Below, one piece after another: positions 9,705 to 20,307 of a stretch of DNA of 64,000 bases. The position numbers and the translations under genes were made by a program. A model generated the notes under the pieces. It worked only from the letters and a program-made list of their open reading frames with translations, made no database searches and was not told the origin of the DNA. The number at the start of each line of letters is the position of its first letter. Position 1 is the first letter of the stretch. Source of the DNA: UBA7887 sp964408735 (GTDB taxonomy: Bacteria > Pseudomonadota > Alphaproteobacteria > UBA7887); the NCBI GenBank assembly GCA_964408735.1, contig CAYPAX010000009.1:1-64000 (forward strand), written 5' to 3'.

Positions 9705-10943
9705 ATGGATCTCTTCTACGTTCTCTTAGTGCTGCTCGTGGTCACGCGCGCTTTCGGCGAGGTGGCGGAGCGCTTGCGCCAGCCGTCTCTGGTTGGCGAG
9801 CTGATCGCGGGCATCGCGCTCGGTGGCGTTGTGGCGAGCTTTCCTGGCACTTTTCCCGATCTCTCGGGCCTCGCCCATAACGATGTCTTCGTCACCATCA
9901 CGGACCTCGGCATGTTCTTTCTTATGCTTTTCGCGGGTCTCGAGATGCAGCCGAGCAAGGTTTTCGCCCGCTCGGCCGCGGCGGGCGTGGTCGCCATCGG
10001 CGGCATGGTGGTGCCGATGCTGCTCGGCGTCGGGCTCGGCTGGATCTTTCTGCCGGATTCGCCTTTGCGGGTCGCGCAATGCCTGTTCCTCGGCACGGCC
10101 CTGGCGATCACCGCAGTGCCGGCGACGGTGCGCATTCTCACCGACCTCGGCCAGCTCAATTCACGCATCGGCCAGACCATCATCACGGCGGCCGTGTTCG
10201 ACGACGTGCTCAGCCTGCTGCTGCTGGCCTGGCTGACCGGCACCATGGGCGCGGGCGAAGCGCTCGGCTTCACCTATTTCGCCCTGCTGGCTGACAAGAT
10301 CCTGCTGTTTTTCGCCGTCACCGCCGTGGTCGGGCTGCTCGTCTTTCCCTTGGGCGGGCGCTTCATCCGTCATTTGCGGGTGCACGAGCTGGAGCTCAGC
10401 GCCATGCTCGTCGCCGCCTTCGCCTTTGCCGTGTTGGCCGAGGCGCTGGGGCTGCATTTCATCCTCGGCGCCTTCGTCGCCGGGCTCTATTTCGGCCGCT
10501 CGACCATAGACGCGCAAAGCTATGAGCGAGTGCACAACACCGTCTCGGCCATGACCTTCGGCTTTCTGGCGCCGATCTTCTTCGCCTCGATCGGCTTCGC
10601 GCTCGACTTCGCCTCGGTGATCGAAGTACCCTTGTTTCTTGTCTTGCTCATCATTTTTGCTTTCGCCGGAAAGATCGCCGGTTCCGGCGTGGCGGCGCGC
10701 GGCTTCGGCTTCTCGCGCAACGAAGCCTTCGCCATCGGCATCGGCATGAGCCCGCGCGGCGCGGTCGAGCTGGTCATTGCCGGTATCGCGCTGCAGGCGG
10801 GCCTGTTCGTCGCCGAGGGCGGTATTGTCACCCAGCTCTTCTCGGCCGTGGTCATCATGTCGGTGGTGACGACAGTCGTCAGCCCCATCGTGCTCGGGCG
10901 CGTGTTCAACAGAGACAGCAAAGAAGGGCGGCCCGCGCCGTGA
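9705..10943 (+). CDS. Cation:proton antiporter, CPA2 (Kef-like) membrane domain
   Basis: The 412-residue protein is almost wholly hydrophobic, with about 12 likely membrane helices and the Na+/H+ exchanger fold. Characteristic stretches are RQPSLVGELIAGIALGG near the N-terminus and GLHFILGAFVAGLYFGR in the middle. It should exchange K+ or Na+ for protons across the inner membrane. There is no C-terminal TrkA-N domain, so it is the short form rather than full KefB/C. The start ATG follows AGGGAGA. The next gene is convergent and abuts it with no spacer. Ion specificity cannot be told from sequence. Confidence 0.88.
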   Translation: MDLFYVLLVLLVVTRAFGEVAERLRQPSLVGELIAGIALGGVVASFPGTFPDLSGLAHNDVFVTITDLGMFFLMLFAGLEMQPSKVFARSAAAGVVAIGGMVVPMLLGVGLGWIFLPDSPLRVAQCLFLGTALAITAVPATVRILTDLGQLNSRIGQTIITAAVFDDVLSLLLLAWLTGTMGAGEALGFTYFALLADKILLFFAVTAVVGLLVFPLGGRFIRHLRVHELELSAMLVAAFAFAVLAEALGLHFILGAFVAGLYFGRSTIDAQSYERVHNTVSAMTFGFLAPIFFASIGFALDFASVIEVPLFLVLLIIFAFAGKIAGSGVAARGFGFSRNEAFAIGIGMSPRGAVELVIAGIALQAGLFVAEGGIVTQLFSAVVIMSVVTTVVSPIVLGRVFNRDSKEGRPAP

Positions 10944-12122
10944 CTAACCGCCGAAGGTCGTCAGCGCCGTCCTGTTGGCTTCGATGAAATCCCAGTCGTA
11001 GGTGACGCCGAGGCCGGGGCCGTCGGGCACGGGCACACAGCCGTCCGCGCCGACGCAGTCGAGCTGGTCGGAATAGCCGCAGGCATAGGCCGGCGGCACG
11101 GCGTTGGGGCAATCGGGGCCGACCAGGGCAACCTCGTAGAAATTGCTGTTGCGCATGGCCGCCATGACGTGGCGCTGGGCCGGACCCGCGGCGTGCACTT
11201 CGACATCGACGCCGAAAGCCTCGCCGAGATGGGCGATCTTCATGGCACCGGTGATGCCCATGTCGTATTCCGGGTCCGAGCGCAGGAAGTCGGTGCCGCC
11301 GGCAATCAGGAAATCGGCCTTGGGCTCGACGCCACGAATATGCTCGGTCTGCAGGATCGGCGTCTGGATCATCCCGCGCAATTTCTTGTGGGCAAAGGCA
11401 GAAACGCCGGAATCGTGGAACGGATCCTCGTACCAGAAGAAGCCGCCGTCGTCGCAGGCGCGGCCCACGTAAAGCGCATCGGCGAAAGTGTCGAGGGTGC
11501 AGGCGGGATCGAGCATCAGGGTCATGCGGTCGCCGACGGCTTCGGCGACATGGCGCACGTTCGCCGCCTCCTCGCGCGCATCGCCTTCCGCCCAGCCATG
11601 GATCTTGAAGGCGCGGTAGCCCATGTCATGGCACTGCTCGGCGAAGGCGGCATAGGCCTCCTTGCTGTCGAGCCCACCATTGCGGTCCCCGTGATAGGTC
11701 GAGGCATAGGCCGGCAGGCGCTTGCGAAAGCCGCCGAGCAGGGTCGAGACCGAGCAGCCGAGCTGCTTGCCCTGCCAATCCCACAAGGCGATGTCGAGCG
11801 GCCCATGGCCCATATGGTCGAACTGGCGCAGGTCGCGCTTGAAGTCCTCGTAAATGCCCTCGCGCTCTTCCGCATCGCGCCCGACCAGGCCTGCGGCCAG
11901 CATCTTGGTCTGCGCCAGCGCGCTTGGGCTTGCCACCCACAGCGCGACATATTCGCCCCGGCAGCCATCCTCGGTTTCGATACGCACGGCGTATTTCGAC
12001 AGCCGCGTCACTGCGCCCTTGGCATAGCCGACAGCCCCCAGCGCCCCGCCTTCGCCATGGCGGCCGAGATTGACGGCGTCGAAGCCGAACTCGTGGATTT
12101 CCACGCGGGCGATGCGGGTCAT
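10944..12122 (-). CDS. Mandelate racemase / muconate lactonizing enzyme family protein
   Basis: The 392-residue product belongs to the enolase superfamily, whose members abstract a proton next to a carboxylate using Mg2+. Visible features are the lysine region FKIHGW, metal-ligand candidates in LMLDPA, WYEDPF and QTEH, and a late VEVHAAGP segment holding a likely catalytic histidine. The start at ATG 12122 (MTRIARVEIHEF) is preferred; GAGAGAGG lies upstream, although a run of eight C separates it from the ATG. A sugar-acid or related dehydratase or racemase is likely, but the substrate is not identifiable. The gene stands alone, convergent with the antiporter gene. Confidence 0.85.
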   Translation of the reverse strand: MTRIARVEIHEFGFDAVNLGRHGEGGALGAVGYAKGAVTRLSKYAVRIETEDGCRGEYVALWVASPSALAQTKMLAAGLVGRDAEEREGIYEDFKRDLRQFDHMGHGPLDIALWDWQGKQLGCSVSTLLGGFRKRLPAYASTYHGDRNGGLDSKEAYAAFAEQCHDMGYRAFKIHGWAEGDAREEAANVRHVAEAVGDRMTLMLDPACTLDTFADALYVGRACDDGGFFWYEDPFHDSGVSAFAHKKLRGMIQTPILQTEHIRGVEPKADFLIAGGTDFLRSDPEYDMGITGAMKIAHLGEAFGVDVEVHAAGPAQRHVMAAMRNSNFYEVALVGPDCPNAVPPAYACGYSDQLDCVGADGCVPVPDGPGLGVTYDWDFIEANRTALTTFGG

Positions 12123-12359
12123 GGGGGGGGAAACCTCTCTCGTTGAGGCCGCGATATGGCTAGCAAACGCGCCAGGAGTCAACGGGGCCAGGAAGCAGGG
12201 CAGAGCTGCGGCACGGTCACAGCCGCAGCCGCCTGTCGCCGGCCCGGGCGATGGGGCAGGGGCGAGCCACTCGTGCTTTCACCATCGGGACCGTTCGGAT
12301 ATCACTGGTTTCGGATTTCCCAGTCGTCTGCAGATTGTCGAACCGAACGCCCGGGAAGA

Positions 12360-12986
12360 ATGCGGCGCAGCTGGATGGGCATCGCGTCGGCAGGTCCCGT
12401 ATACGGAGGCAAGATCATAGGCCAGAATTGTTCATGGGTTGAGGACGCCAGGGTATGGGCCGTCTTCGCATTCGCGCTCGCTGCCACGGCCGTTATGGCG
12501 TCGCAAACCGTGGCAGACGACGACCTGGCGACGCCACTGCGCTGTCAGGTCGAGCCCACGGCGGAAAACGCCTTCGTCTGGATCCTGACGCTGAAGGCGG
12601 GTGGCGCCACTCTTGCCGTAGAGCAAGAGGGCGTCACGGCTCGGACCTGCGAGCTGCGTCTGGAGGAGCTTTCCGCCTGCGTCATTTGCGCCGGCGCGCC
12701 GGGCTACAGGATCAGGCTTGCGACCGGCCCCTGCGCAGAGCTTGGCGGCGCCGCCAAAGCTGACCTGCTCTATCTGAGTGGCCCCGTCACGCCAGACCCC
12801 GAGGCGCCGGACGCCGGCGCGAGACTTGTGCCGTTTGGCCAAATGCAGTTTGAGGACAGGCCACGCAGCTGGCAGGCGGGCCTCTGCCGCTTCGACCCTC
12901 CCGCAAGCGTCGATGCACTGTTCTCCACGCTGGTTCCCGGCCTGGCTTTCGAGCCCCGCGAAAACAACTACTTCACGGCGCCATAG
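12360..12986 (+). CDS. Secreted hypothetical protein
   Basis: The product (208 aa from ATG 12360) has a hydrophobic segment WAVFAFALAATAVMA followed by SQTVADDD, consistent with a signal peptide after a long N-terminus. The mature part is about 165 residues with six or more cysteines (for example CELRLEELSACVICAGAPG), suggesting disulfides in the periplasm. I do not recognise a family. The start is uncertain: ATG 12360 or 12375 are plausible, and the frame stays open upstream to 12156 with low-quality sequence. It is divergent from the enolase-family gene and convergent with the alcohol dehydrogenase gene. Confidence 0.6.
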   Translation: MRRSWMGIASAGPVYGGKIIGQNCSWVEDARVWAVFAFALAATAVMASQTVADDDLATPLRCQVEPTAENAFVWILTLKAGGATLAVEQEGVTARTCELRLEELSACVICAGAPGYRIRLATGPCAELGGAAKADLLYLSGPVTPDPEAPDAGARLVPFGQMQFEDRPRSWQAGLCRFDPPASVDALFSTLVPGLAFEPRENNYFTAP

Positions 12987-13090
12987 AAATATCAGCCGGA
13001 GCCGCACCCGGAAGTTTTACCAATGCTGCGCGATAAAGAGGCCCTGCCCGTCCGGTAAACGTCCTCAAGCTGCCGCGTTCGCCGAAAGCC

Positions 13091-14200
<1,110 letters not shown>

Positions 14201-14355
14201 GGTGTGTTCTCCCCTCCCGAGTGATTTGACGCTATTTGTCCACGGAACGAGCCGCACCTGCAAGGGCAAGCTACGCGAGCGCGGCCTGCGCCTTAAGTCG
14301 ATGGTTGCCATCTTGCATATTCGGCAGCCCTGTCATGGAATGATCCGGAGTGCCC

Positions 14356-15024
14356 TCACCCCATCGCCAGGGCCAGGGTGCGGCTGATCTCGCTCAAGGG
14401 GCGGCCCGATTCCGCGGCCCAGGCGTTGAATGCCTCTTGCACCGCCGCCAGCTCTTTCTTCGCCGTCGGCTTGCGCGTGACCACCTCGGCCTCGATCAGG
14501 GCGTTGGTGACGTCGGGGGTGATCATGAAGGTGTCCTTGCCGACCCAGCGCAGGAAATAGGGTGTGGATGCCCCGCCCATCTGGGTGAAGCGCTTGGCGA
14601 TGGCGGCCCACAGGCCGACCGTGTCGTCGTCCGGCCAGGCCGTGAGCCACTTGCCGAACGAGCCTGCTTCCGCCGCCACCTCGAGCATGGCGCGGGCATT
14701 GGCCGGCACGCTCCTGATTTTCGGCCAGTGGCGAATCAGGCGGCGGTCCTGCATCAGGGCCTCGAGATCCTCCTCGGGCATGTTGGCAACGCGAGCCGGT
14801 GCGAAGCCGAGGAAGGCCTCCTCGAAGGCAGGCCACTTCTTCGCCACCATGTCGTGCTTGAGGCCGGCCGAGAAGACCCGCTGGCTCATGCGCGAGAGAT
14901 AGCGGTCGTCTTTCAGGGAGCGCAAGGCCCGCACCGATTTGAGCTCGGGCAGCTTGGCGGCCAGGGCCTCTTGTGAGCCGCAATTGGCCAGCGCGCGCTC
15001 ACGGTAGCTTTCGAAACTCTTCAT
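14356..15024 (-). CDS. tag: DNA-3-methyladenine glycosylase I family protein
   Basis: This 222-residue protein matches the COG2818 (Tag) family, which removes 3-methyladenine from alkylated DNA. Supporting segments are RVFSAGLKHDMVAKKWPAF near residue 50 and GASTPYFLRWVGKDTF near residue 160. The zinc-binding Cys/His set of E. coli Tag is not evident, so it belongs to the larger, divergent branch and its activity is inferred. The start at ATG 15024 has GGAAGGA about nine bases upstream. The malic enzyme gene is divergent, and 155 bases separate the stop from the downstream frmA gene, so it is probably transcribed alone. Confidence 0.8.
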   Translation of the reverse strand: MKSFESYRERALANCGSQEALAAKLPELKSVRALRSLKDDRYLSRMSQRVFSAGLKHDMVAKKWPAFEEAFLGFAPARVANMPEEDLEALMQDRRLIRHWPKIRSVPANARAMLEVAAEAGSFGKWLTAWPDDDTVGLWAAIAKRFTQMGGASTPYFLRWVGKDTFMITPDVTNALIEAEVVTRKPTAKKELAAVQEAFNAWAAESGRPLSEISRTLALAMG

Positions 15025-15098
15025 GGCGTCATCCTTCCAGGCGCATTCCGCCTTGGCAAGCCGGCAAAAGCGGTTAGGCTCTGAAGCCAGGAGGGACA

Positions 15099-16718
15099 AT
15101 GGCTCGAAAAGACGACTTGCGCGGCGTCGATGTCCTGAACGACGCCGGGCTCAACAAATCCACAGGCTTCACCGAGGCGGAGCGCGATAGGCTGAACCTG
15201 CGTGGCCTACTGCCGGCGGCAGTGCTGCCGCAACCGGTGCAGCTCGACCGCGTGATGACCAATCTGCGCCGCAAGCCCTCGGATATCGAGCGCTATATCC
15301 AGCTCACCAGCCTGCAGGGGCGCAACGAGCGCCTGTTCTATCGCGCCCTGGTCGACCATACCGAGGAGCTGCTGCCACTCGTCTACACACCGACGGTGGG
15401 CGAGGCTTGCAGCAAGTTCGCCGCCATCTTCCGCCAGACCCGGGGTTTCTACGTCACGCCCCAGGACAAAGGGCATATCCGCGAGTACCTGGACAACTGG
15501 CCCGAGGACGATGTGCGCGTCATCGTGATTACCGACGGCGAGCGTATCTTAGGCTTGGGCGATCTCGGCGCCAACGGCATGGGCATTCCCATCGGCAAGC
15601 TGGCGCTCTACGTCGCCTGCGCCGGCATTCACCCCCATCAGTGCCTGCCGGTCATGCTCGATGTCGGCACCGGCAACGAAGACCTCAGGAACGATCCCCT
15701 CTATCTCGGCGTCAATGCGGCACGCCTCGGCGGCGAGCCCTATGACGCGCTGGTCGAGGAGTTCGTCCTCGCCGCCCGCGACCGCTTCCCCCACGCCATG
15801 ATCCAGTTCGAGGATTTCCTCACCCCCAATGCCTACCGTTTGCTGCACGCCTATCGCGACCGCGTGCCCTGCTTCAACGACGACATTCAGGGCACTGCCG
15901 CCGTGGCGCTGGCGGGCGTGCTTGCCAGCGGCGCCTTGTCCGGCCAGTCCTTTGCCGAGCAAACGGTCATGTTCCTCGGTGCCGGCTCGGCCGCCACCGG
16001 CATTGCCGATCTCATGGTGCTGGCGCTGGAGGCCAAGGGCCTGAGCAACGAGGAGGCACGCCATCGCCTGTGGTTTGTCGACGAGCACGGCTTGCTGACC
16101 GCGGACCGCAACGATCTCGCGCCGCATAACCTGCCTTATGCCCATAGCCACGCGCCGGCTGAGTTCGTTGCCGCCATCGAGGATATTCGCCCGCAAGCCC
16201 TGATCGGCGCGACCGGCGTGCCCGGCACGTTTACGGAAGCGGCGGTTCGCGCCATGGCGGCAAGCTGCGCGCGTCCCGCGATCTTCGCGCTGTCGAACCC
16301 CACCTCGCGCGCGGAATGCACCGCCGAGCAGGCCTATGCCTGGAGCGAGGGCCGCTGCATCTATGCCAGCGGCAGCCCCTTCGCGCCCGTGCAATGGGGC
16401 GACAAGACCTTCCGCCCCGGCCAGGGCAACAACGTCTACATTTTTCCGGGAATCGGTCTCGGCGCCGTGGCTTGTGGCGCGAGGCGTATCAGCGAGGAGA
16501 TGTTCCTCGCCGCCGCCGACGCACTGGCCGCCCAAGTACGCGAAAAAGACCTTGCCAGAGGCGCGATCTACCCACCGCTCGCCGATATCCGCGCCCTGTC
16601 GCTGGCCATCGCCGTGGCCGTCGCCGAGGTCGCCTACGACCAGGGCCTAGCGACCATCGAGCGCCCCGATGACCTCGACGGGACGATCAAAGCGGGGATG
16701 TACGACCCCTACTATTGA
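15099..16718 (+). CDS. maeA: NAD-dependent malic enzyme (oxaloacetate-decarboxylating)
   Basis: The 539-residue enzyme converts malate to pyruvate and CO2 with reduction of NAD(P)+. It is of the long, eukaryote-like type: the malic domain carries PLVYTPTVGEAC and the metal-binding IQFEDFLTPNAY; the cofactor domain has NDDIQGTAAVALAG and the dinucleotide loop FLGAGSAATGIADL. Length equals that of E. coli MaeA (565 aa) within normal variation and there is no C-terminal phosphotransacetylase domain. The ATG at 15099 follows AGGAGGGACA. Its TGA overlaps the end of the convergent PQQ dehydrogenase gene by seven bases. NAD versus NADP preference is inferred only from the subfamily. Confidence 0.93.
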   Translation: MARKDDLRGVDVLNDAGLNKSTGFTEAERDRLNLRGLLPAAVLPQPVQLDRVMTNLRRKPSDIERYIQLTSLQGRNERLFYRALVDHTEELLPLVYTPTVGEACSKFAAIFRQTRGFYVTPQDKGHIREYLDNWPEDDVRVIVITDGERILGLGDLGANGMGIPIGKLALYVACAGIHPHQCLPVMLDVGTGNEDLRNDPLYLGVNAARLGGEPYDALVEEFVLAARDRFPHAMIQFEDFLTPNAYRLLHAYRDRVPCFNDDIQGTAAVALAGVLASGALSGQSFAEQTVMFLGAGSAATGIADLMVLALEAKGLSNEEARHRLWFVDEHGLLTADRNDLAPHNLPYAHSHAPAEFVAAIEDIRPQALIGATGVPGTFTEAAVRAMAASCARPAIFALSNPTSRAECTAEQAYAWSEGRCIYASGSPFAPVQWGDKTFRPGQGNNVYIFPGIGLGAVACGARRISEEMFLAAADALAAQVREKDLARGAIYPPLADIRALSLAIAVAVAEVAYDQGLATIERPDDLDGTIKAGMYDPYY

Positions 16719-18499
16719 GGGAGCGCGAAGGCGATCACCGCGTCGCCCGTGGGGAAGCCGAACATCTGATGGCCGCCGGCGGCGACCGCGACATATTGCA
16801 CGCCGCCGATCTCGTAGCTCACGGGCGGGGCGTTGACACCGGCGCCGCAATAGAACGTCCAGACCAGCTCTCCGGTCGCCGAATCGTAGGCGTTGAAATT
16901 GCCGTCGCCCTCGCCCATGAAGACCAGCCCGCCGGCGGTTGCCAGCACGCCGCCGACAAGGATGCTATCGGTCTTCGCCTGCCAGCGAATGCTGCCGCGA
17001 TCGCGCGTGTCGATGGCCGACAACACGCCCCAGCGCGGCTCGTCGGCCATGCGCAGCACCGAATAGCGCAGTGCCGGCTGGGTATCCGTGGCCGGGCGCT
17101 CCTGCACCGTGAAGGTGGTCGGCATATGCAGCCCGGCGACATAGGCAAAGCCGGTGTGGGGATCGAAGGCGGTGGGCGACCAGGAGGCACCGCCCGCCGC
17201 GCCCGGCGCGATGGTCACGCCTTCCTCGGTCGGCCGGGCGAAGATGTTGCGCTGGGGCACGAAAGGCTCGGAGAGATAGAGCAACTTGCCGGTCACACGG
17301 TCGTTGACGTAGTACCAGCCGGTCTTCGAGGCCTCGCCGACGGCCTGCACGATGGCGCCCTCGTGCACCACGTCGAACAGCACCGGCGGGCTCGCCACGT
17401 CGTAGCCCCAGCGGTCGTGGGGCACGTGCTGATAGTGCCAGCGCAGCTCGCCCGTGCGCACATCGACCGCCACCAGGGAGACCGTGTAGAGATTGTCGCC
17501 CGGGCGCGAGACGTCATCCATCTGCGGTGCCGGATTGCCGGTGCCGAAATAGATCAGGCCGAGGTCGGGATCGAGGGCCGGCGTCGACCACAGCGATCCG
17601 CCACCCACCTGCCAGGCATCGGCATATTGCGCGGCCGTCGCCTTTTCCGTGGCGATGTCACGGTGCAGCGGCGCGCCGGCGGGCGTTGTCTCGCGGAACT
17701 CGCCTTCCCAGCCGCCGGTCCTGGTGGTGTACCAGCGCCAGACCTCGGCGCCCGTCGCGGCATCATAGGCGGCCATGTAGCCGCGCTTGCCGAAGCGGCC
17801 TTCGAAACCGACCACGGCGCCGACCTCGCCCTCGGCATCGGCACCGACATGCAGCCCGTAACCGGCGCCGGTGACTCCGGCAATGACCAGCCCGTCATGG
17901 ACGAGCGGCGCCATGCTGGCACCGAGCTCGCTGGCGCCCGCCACTTCAGTGTCGCGCAGCGGGTCGTCCTCGGCGAGCTGATCCAGACTCTCCGATGGCG
18001 CGCTGCCGAGCACTGCAATGGTGACGTCCCAGCGCACTTCGCCGCTCTCCTGGTCGAGCGCCAGCAGGCGGCCGTCGGCCGTGGCCTGGTAGACCGCGCC
18101 ATAGCCCATGGCCGCACCGCGATTGGCGGGGCCGCAGCAAAGCTTGTCGGTAATCATCTCGTGGGCATAGCGCCACAGGGTCTTGCCCGACGCCGCGTCG
18201 AGCGCCACGACGTGGTTGCGCGGCGTGGTCACGTACATCACGCCATCGGCGACCAGCGGGCTGGCCTGGAAGGTGGCGGAGATGCCGGTCTGGTAGATCC
18301 AGCGCGGCACCAGGGCGGACACGGTATCGCGGTTGATCTGCTCGAGGCCCGAGAAGCGCTGGTTGCCGTAGCCGTTGCCATAGGTCAGCCAATCCGCTCC
18401 TTCGGCGGCATCGCCAGCCAGTCGGGCGTCATCGACAGGCTCGGCAAGCGCCGCCGCGCCCAAAATCATCACCATTGCCGCTACCGCAATCCCTCGCAT
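16712..18499 (-). CDS. PQQ-dependent dehydrogenase (quinoprotein), periplasmic
   Basis: The 595-residue product has a signal peptide (MRGIAVAAMVMILGAAALA) and the eight-bladed propeller repeats of PQQ alcohol/methanol dehydrogenases (ALDAASGKTLW, ALDQESGEVRW, AVDVRTGELRW). The vicinal cysteine pair that lies over the cofactor is present (DKLCCGPANRG). No haem-binding CxxCH or N-terminal membrane bundle is seen, so electrons must go to a separate carrier. In the motif that is normally HDxWDxD the sequence is PHDRWGYD: glycine replaces the usual catalytic aspartate, while the Asp two residues on is kept. Substrate is unknown and activity is therefore uncertain. Start ATG 18499 is supported by GGAAGGA upstream. 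Confidence 0.87.
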   Translation of the reverse strand: MRGIAVAAMVMILGAAALAEPVDDARLAGDAAEGADWLTYGNGYGNQRFSGLEQINRDTVSALVPRWIYQTGISATFQASPLVADGVMYVTTPRNHVVALDAASGKTLWRYAHEMITDKLCCGPANRGAAMGYGAVYQATADGRLLALDQESGEVRWDVTIAVLGSAPSESLDQLAEDDPLRDTEVAGASELGASMAPLVHDGLVIAGVTGAGYGLHVGADAEGEVGAVVGFEGRFGKRGYMAAYDAATGAEVWRWYTTRTGGWEGEFRETTPAGAPLHRDIATEKATAAQYADAWQVGGGSLWSTPALDPDLGLIYFGTGNPAPQMDDVSRPGDNLYTVSLVAVDVRTGELRWHYQHVPHDRWGYDVASPPVLFDVVHEGAIVQAVGEASKTGWYYVNDRVTGKLLYLSEPFVPQRNIFARPTEEGVTIAPGAAGGASWSPTAFDPHTGFAYVAGLHMPTTFTVQERPATDTQPALRYSVLRMADEPRWGVLSAIDTRDRGSIRWQAKTDSILVGGVLATAGGLVFMGEGDGNFNAYDSATGELVWTFYCGAGVNAPPVSYEIGGVQYVAVAAGGHQMFGFPTGDAVIAFALPQ

Positions 18500-18584
18500 C
18501 GCTCGATTCCTTCCGTCCTCGCAATTCCGCGCGGAGCATGGAGGCCATCGCCAAATCTGTCCATAGACTTGATAGATTAGGCCC

Positions 18585-18992
18585 ATGTCGGGACCCTGGA
18601 CGAGGATGGCGGACGACCTGCCGAAGCTGCCCGGCGCCTATGCGCTGCTGATCACGCTCGCCAAGGAAACCGCGGGTTTCGCACCGGGCCGCTATGCCTA
18701 TCTCGGCAGCGCCCGCGGGCCCGGCGGCATTCGTGCCCGCTGCGCTCGCCACCTGCGCAAGGACAAGGTCCTGCGCTGGCATGTGGACCGCCTGACCGTG
18801 GCGGCGGATGTGGCGGCACTCGCGGTCATAGATGGCGGTGAATGCAACTTGACCGAGCAATTGCTGGCGAACGGCGCGCAGGCGCCAGTCCCCGGTTTCG
18901 GCAGCAGCGATTGTCGCAGCTGCCCGGCGCACCTGGTCGCCCTTCCCGAAGCGCTGGACGAGGCAAAGCTGGCTGCGCTTCTCCGCGAGTGA
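18585..18992 (+). CDS. DUF123 / GIY-YIG-like domain protein
   Basis: The 135-residue protein matches the DUF123 family: LPGAYALLITL, FAPGRYAYLGSARGPGGI and RHLRKDKVLRWHVDRLT are its hallmarks, and the C-terminal SSDCRSCPAHLV cysteine pair is typical. The fold is related to GIY-YIG nucleases, and in archaea the domain is fused to endonuclease III, so a nucleic-acid role is suspected but the function is not established. Start ATG 18585 or 18606. It is divergent from the PQQ dehydrogenase gene (85 bases between starts) and 30 bases upstream of the symporter gene, so it may be co-transcribed with it. Confidence 0.85.
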   Translation: MSGPWTRMADDLPKLPGAYALLITLAKETAGFAPGRYAYLGSARGPGGIRARCARHLRKDKVLRWHVDRLTVAADVAALAVIDGGECNLTEQLLANGAQAPVPGFGSSDCRSCPAHLVALPEALDEAKLAALLRE

Positions 18993-19022
18993 TACCGTTC
19001 CTGCAGGAGAGGGAGAGGGGAC

Positions 19023-20306
19023 ATGGCCAAAACACGCAAATTCACACTGACGCAGGAAATCCTCATCGCCATGGTGGCCGGCGCCGCCCTTGGCATTCTG
19101 CTCAACCAGCTGTTCGGGGAGACCGCCTTCGTCGGCGACATCGTGGTCGGCGGCTTCTTCGCCACCATCGGCACGCTTTTCGTCTCCGGCCTGAAGATGC
19201 TGGTGGTGCCGCTGGTCTTCGTCTCGCTGTTCTGCGGCGTCACGGCGCTCGGCGATATCGCGGCGCTGGGGCGCATCGGCCTGAAAGCCATCCTGCTCTA
19301 TCTCTTCACCACGGCCACGGCGATCACCATCGCCCTGACGGTCGCCAGCATCGTCTCGCCCGGCGAGGGCTTCGTCATCGAGGGCGACGTGGCGTTTACC
19401 GGCCGCGAGGCACCGCCGCTGAGCGCGGTCATATCCAACCTGGTGCCAAGCAACCCGGTGGCGGCGCTCGCCGACGGCAACATGCTGCAGATCATCGTCT
19501 TCTCGATCCTGCTCGGCGTCGCCTCGACCCTGGCGGGCGAGCGCGGCGAGCATGTGCGCGCACTGTTCGCCGACCTCAACGAAGTCATCATGAAGATGGT
19601 CGGCATCGTCATGCGCCTGGCGCCCATCGGCGTCTTCTGCCTCATCGCCAAGACCTTCGCCAGCCAAGGGTTGGACGTCATCCTGCCGCTGGCCAGCTAT
19701 TTCCTCTGCGTCGTCGTCGCCCTGCTGCTGCATGCCTTCGGCGTCTTCACGCTCATCATTACCTTCCTCGGCCGCCTCAACCCGCTGATGTTCTTCCGCA
19801 AGATGCGCGCGGCGCTCGTCTTCGCCTTCTCCACCGCGAGCAGCAACGCCACCATCCCCGTCACCCTGGATACCGTCGAGCACCGCATGGGGGTGAAGAA
19901 CTCGGTAGCCTCCTTCACCGTGCCGCTGGGCGCCACCATCAACATGGACGGCACGGCGATCATGCAGGGCGTGGCGACGGTGTTCATCAGCCACGTCTAC
20001 GCCGTCGATCTCGGCATGACCGAATATCTCACCGTCATCCTCACCGCCACCCTGGCCTCGATCGGCACCGCCGGCGTGCCCGGCGTCGGGCTGATCATGC
20101 TCTCGATGGTGCTCATCCAGGTCGGCCTGCCGGTCGAGGCCATCGGCCTGATCATCGGCGTCGACCGCCTGCTCGACATGATGCGCACGGCGGTCAACGT
20201 CACCGGCGACGCCATGGTCACCTGCCTCATCGCCAAGAGCGAAGGCGCCCTCGACGAGGCCCACTTCAACAACCCGGACGCCGGCGTGATCGAAGGTGAC
20301 GTGTGA
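19023..20306 (+). CDS. Dicarboxylate/amino acid:cation symporter (DAACS family)
   Basis: The 427-residue membrane protein has the GltP/DctA fold, with eight likely helices and two re-entrant loops. The serine-rich loop FSTASSNATIPVT and the NMDGTAI motif, which form the cation and substrate site, are both present. It should import C4-dicarboxylates, glutamate or related acids with Na+ or H+. A strong AGGAGAGGGAGAGGGG precedes the ATG. The following 2-hydroxyacid dehydrogenase gene starts at its stop, so transport and oxidation of one hydroxy acid may be linked. The exact substrate cannot be read from sequence. Confidence 0.92.
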   Translation: MAKTRKFTLTQEILIAMVAGAALGILLNQLFGETAFVGDIVVGGFFATIGTLFVSGLKMLVVPLVFVSLFCGVTALGDIAALGRIGLKAILLYLFTTATAITIALTVASIVSPGEGFVIEGDVAFTGREAPPLSAVISNLVPSNPVAALADGNMLQIIVFSILLGVASTLAGERGEHVRALFADLNEVIMKMVGIVMRLAPIGVFCLIAKTFASQGLDVILPLASYFLCVVVALLLHAFGVFTLIITFLGRLNPLMFFRKMRAALVFAFSTASSNATIPVTLDTVEHRMGVKNSVASFTVPLGATINMDGTAIMQGVATVFISHVYAVDLGMTEYLTVILTATLASIGTAGVPGVGLIMLSMVLIQVGLPVEAIGLIIGVDRLLDMMRTAVNVTGDAMVTCLIAKSEGALDEAHFNNPDAGVIEGDV

Positions 20307-20307
20307 C

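Noticed and set aside
16715..18580. 621-codon open frame opposite the PQQ dehydrogenase gene
   Set aside because: Rich in Gly, Ala, Arg and His with no recognisable domain; the minus-strand gene has a signal peptide, ribosome site and complete propeller motifs.
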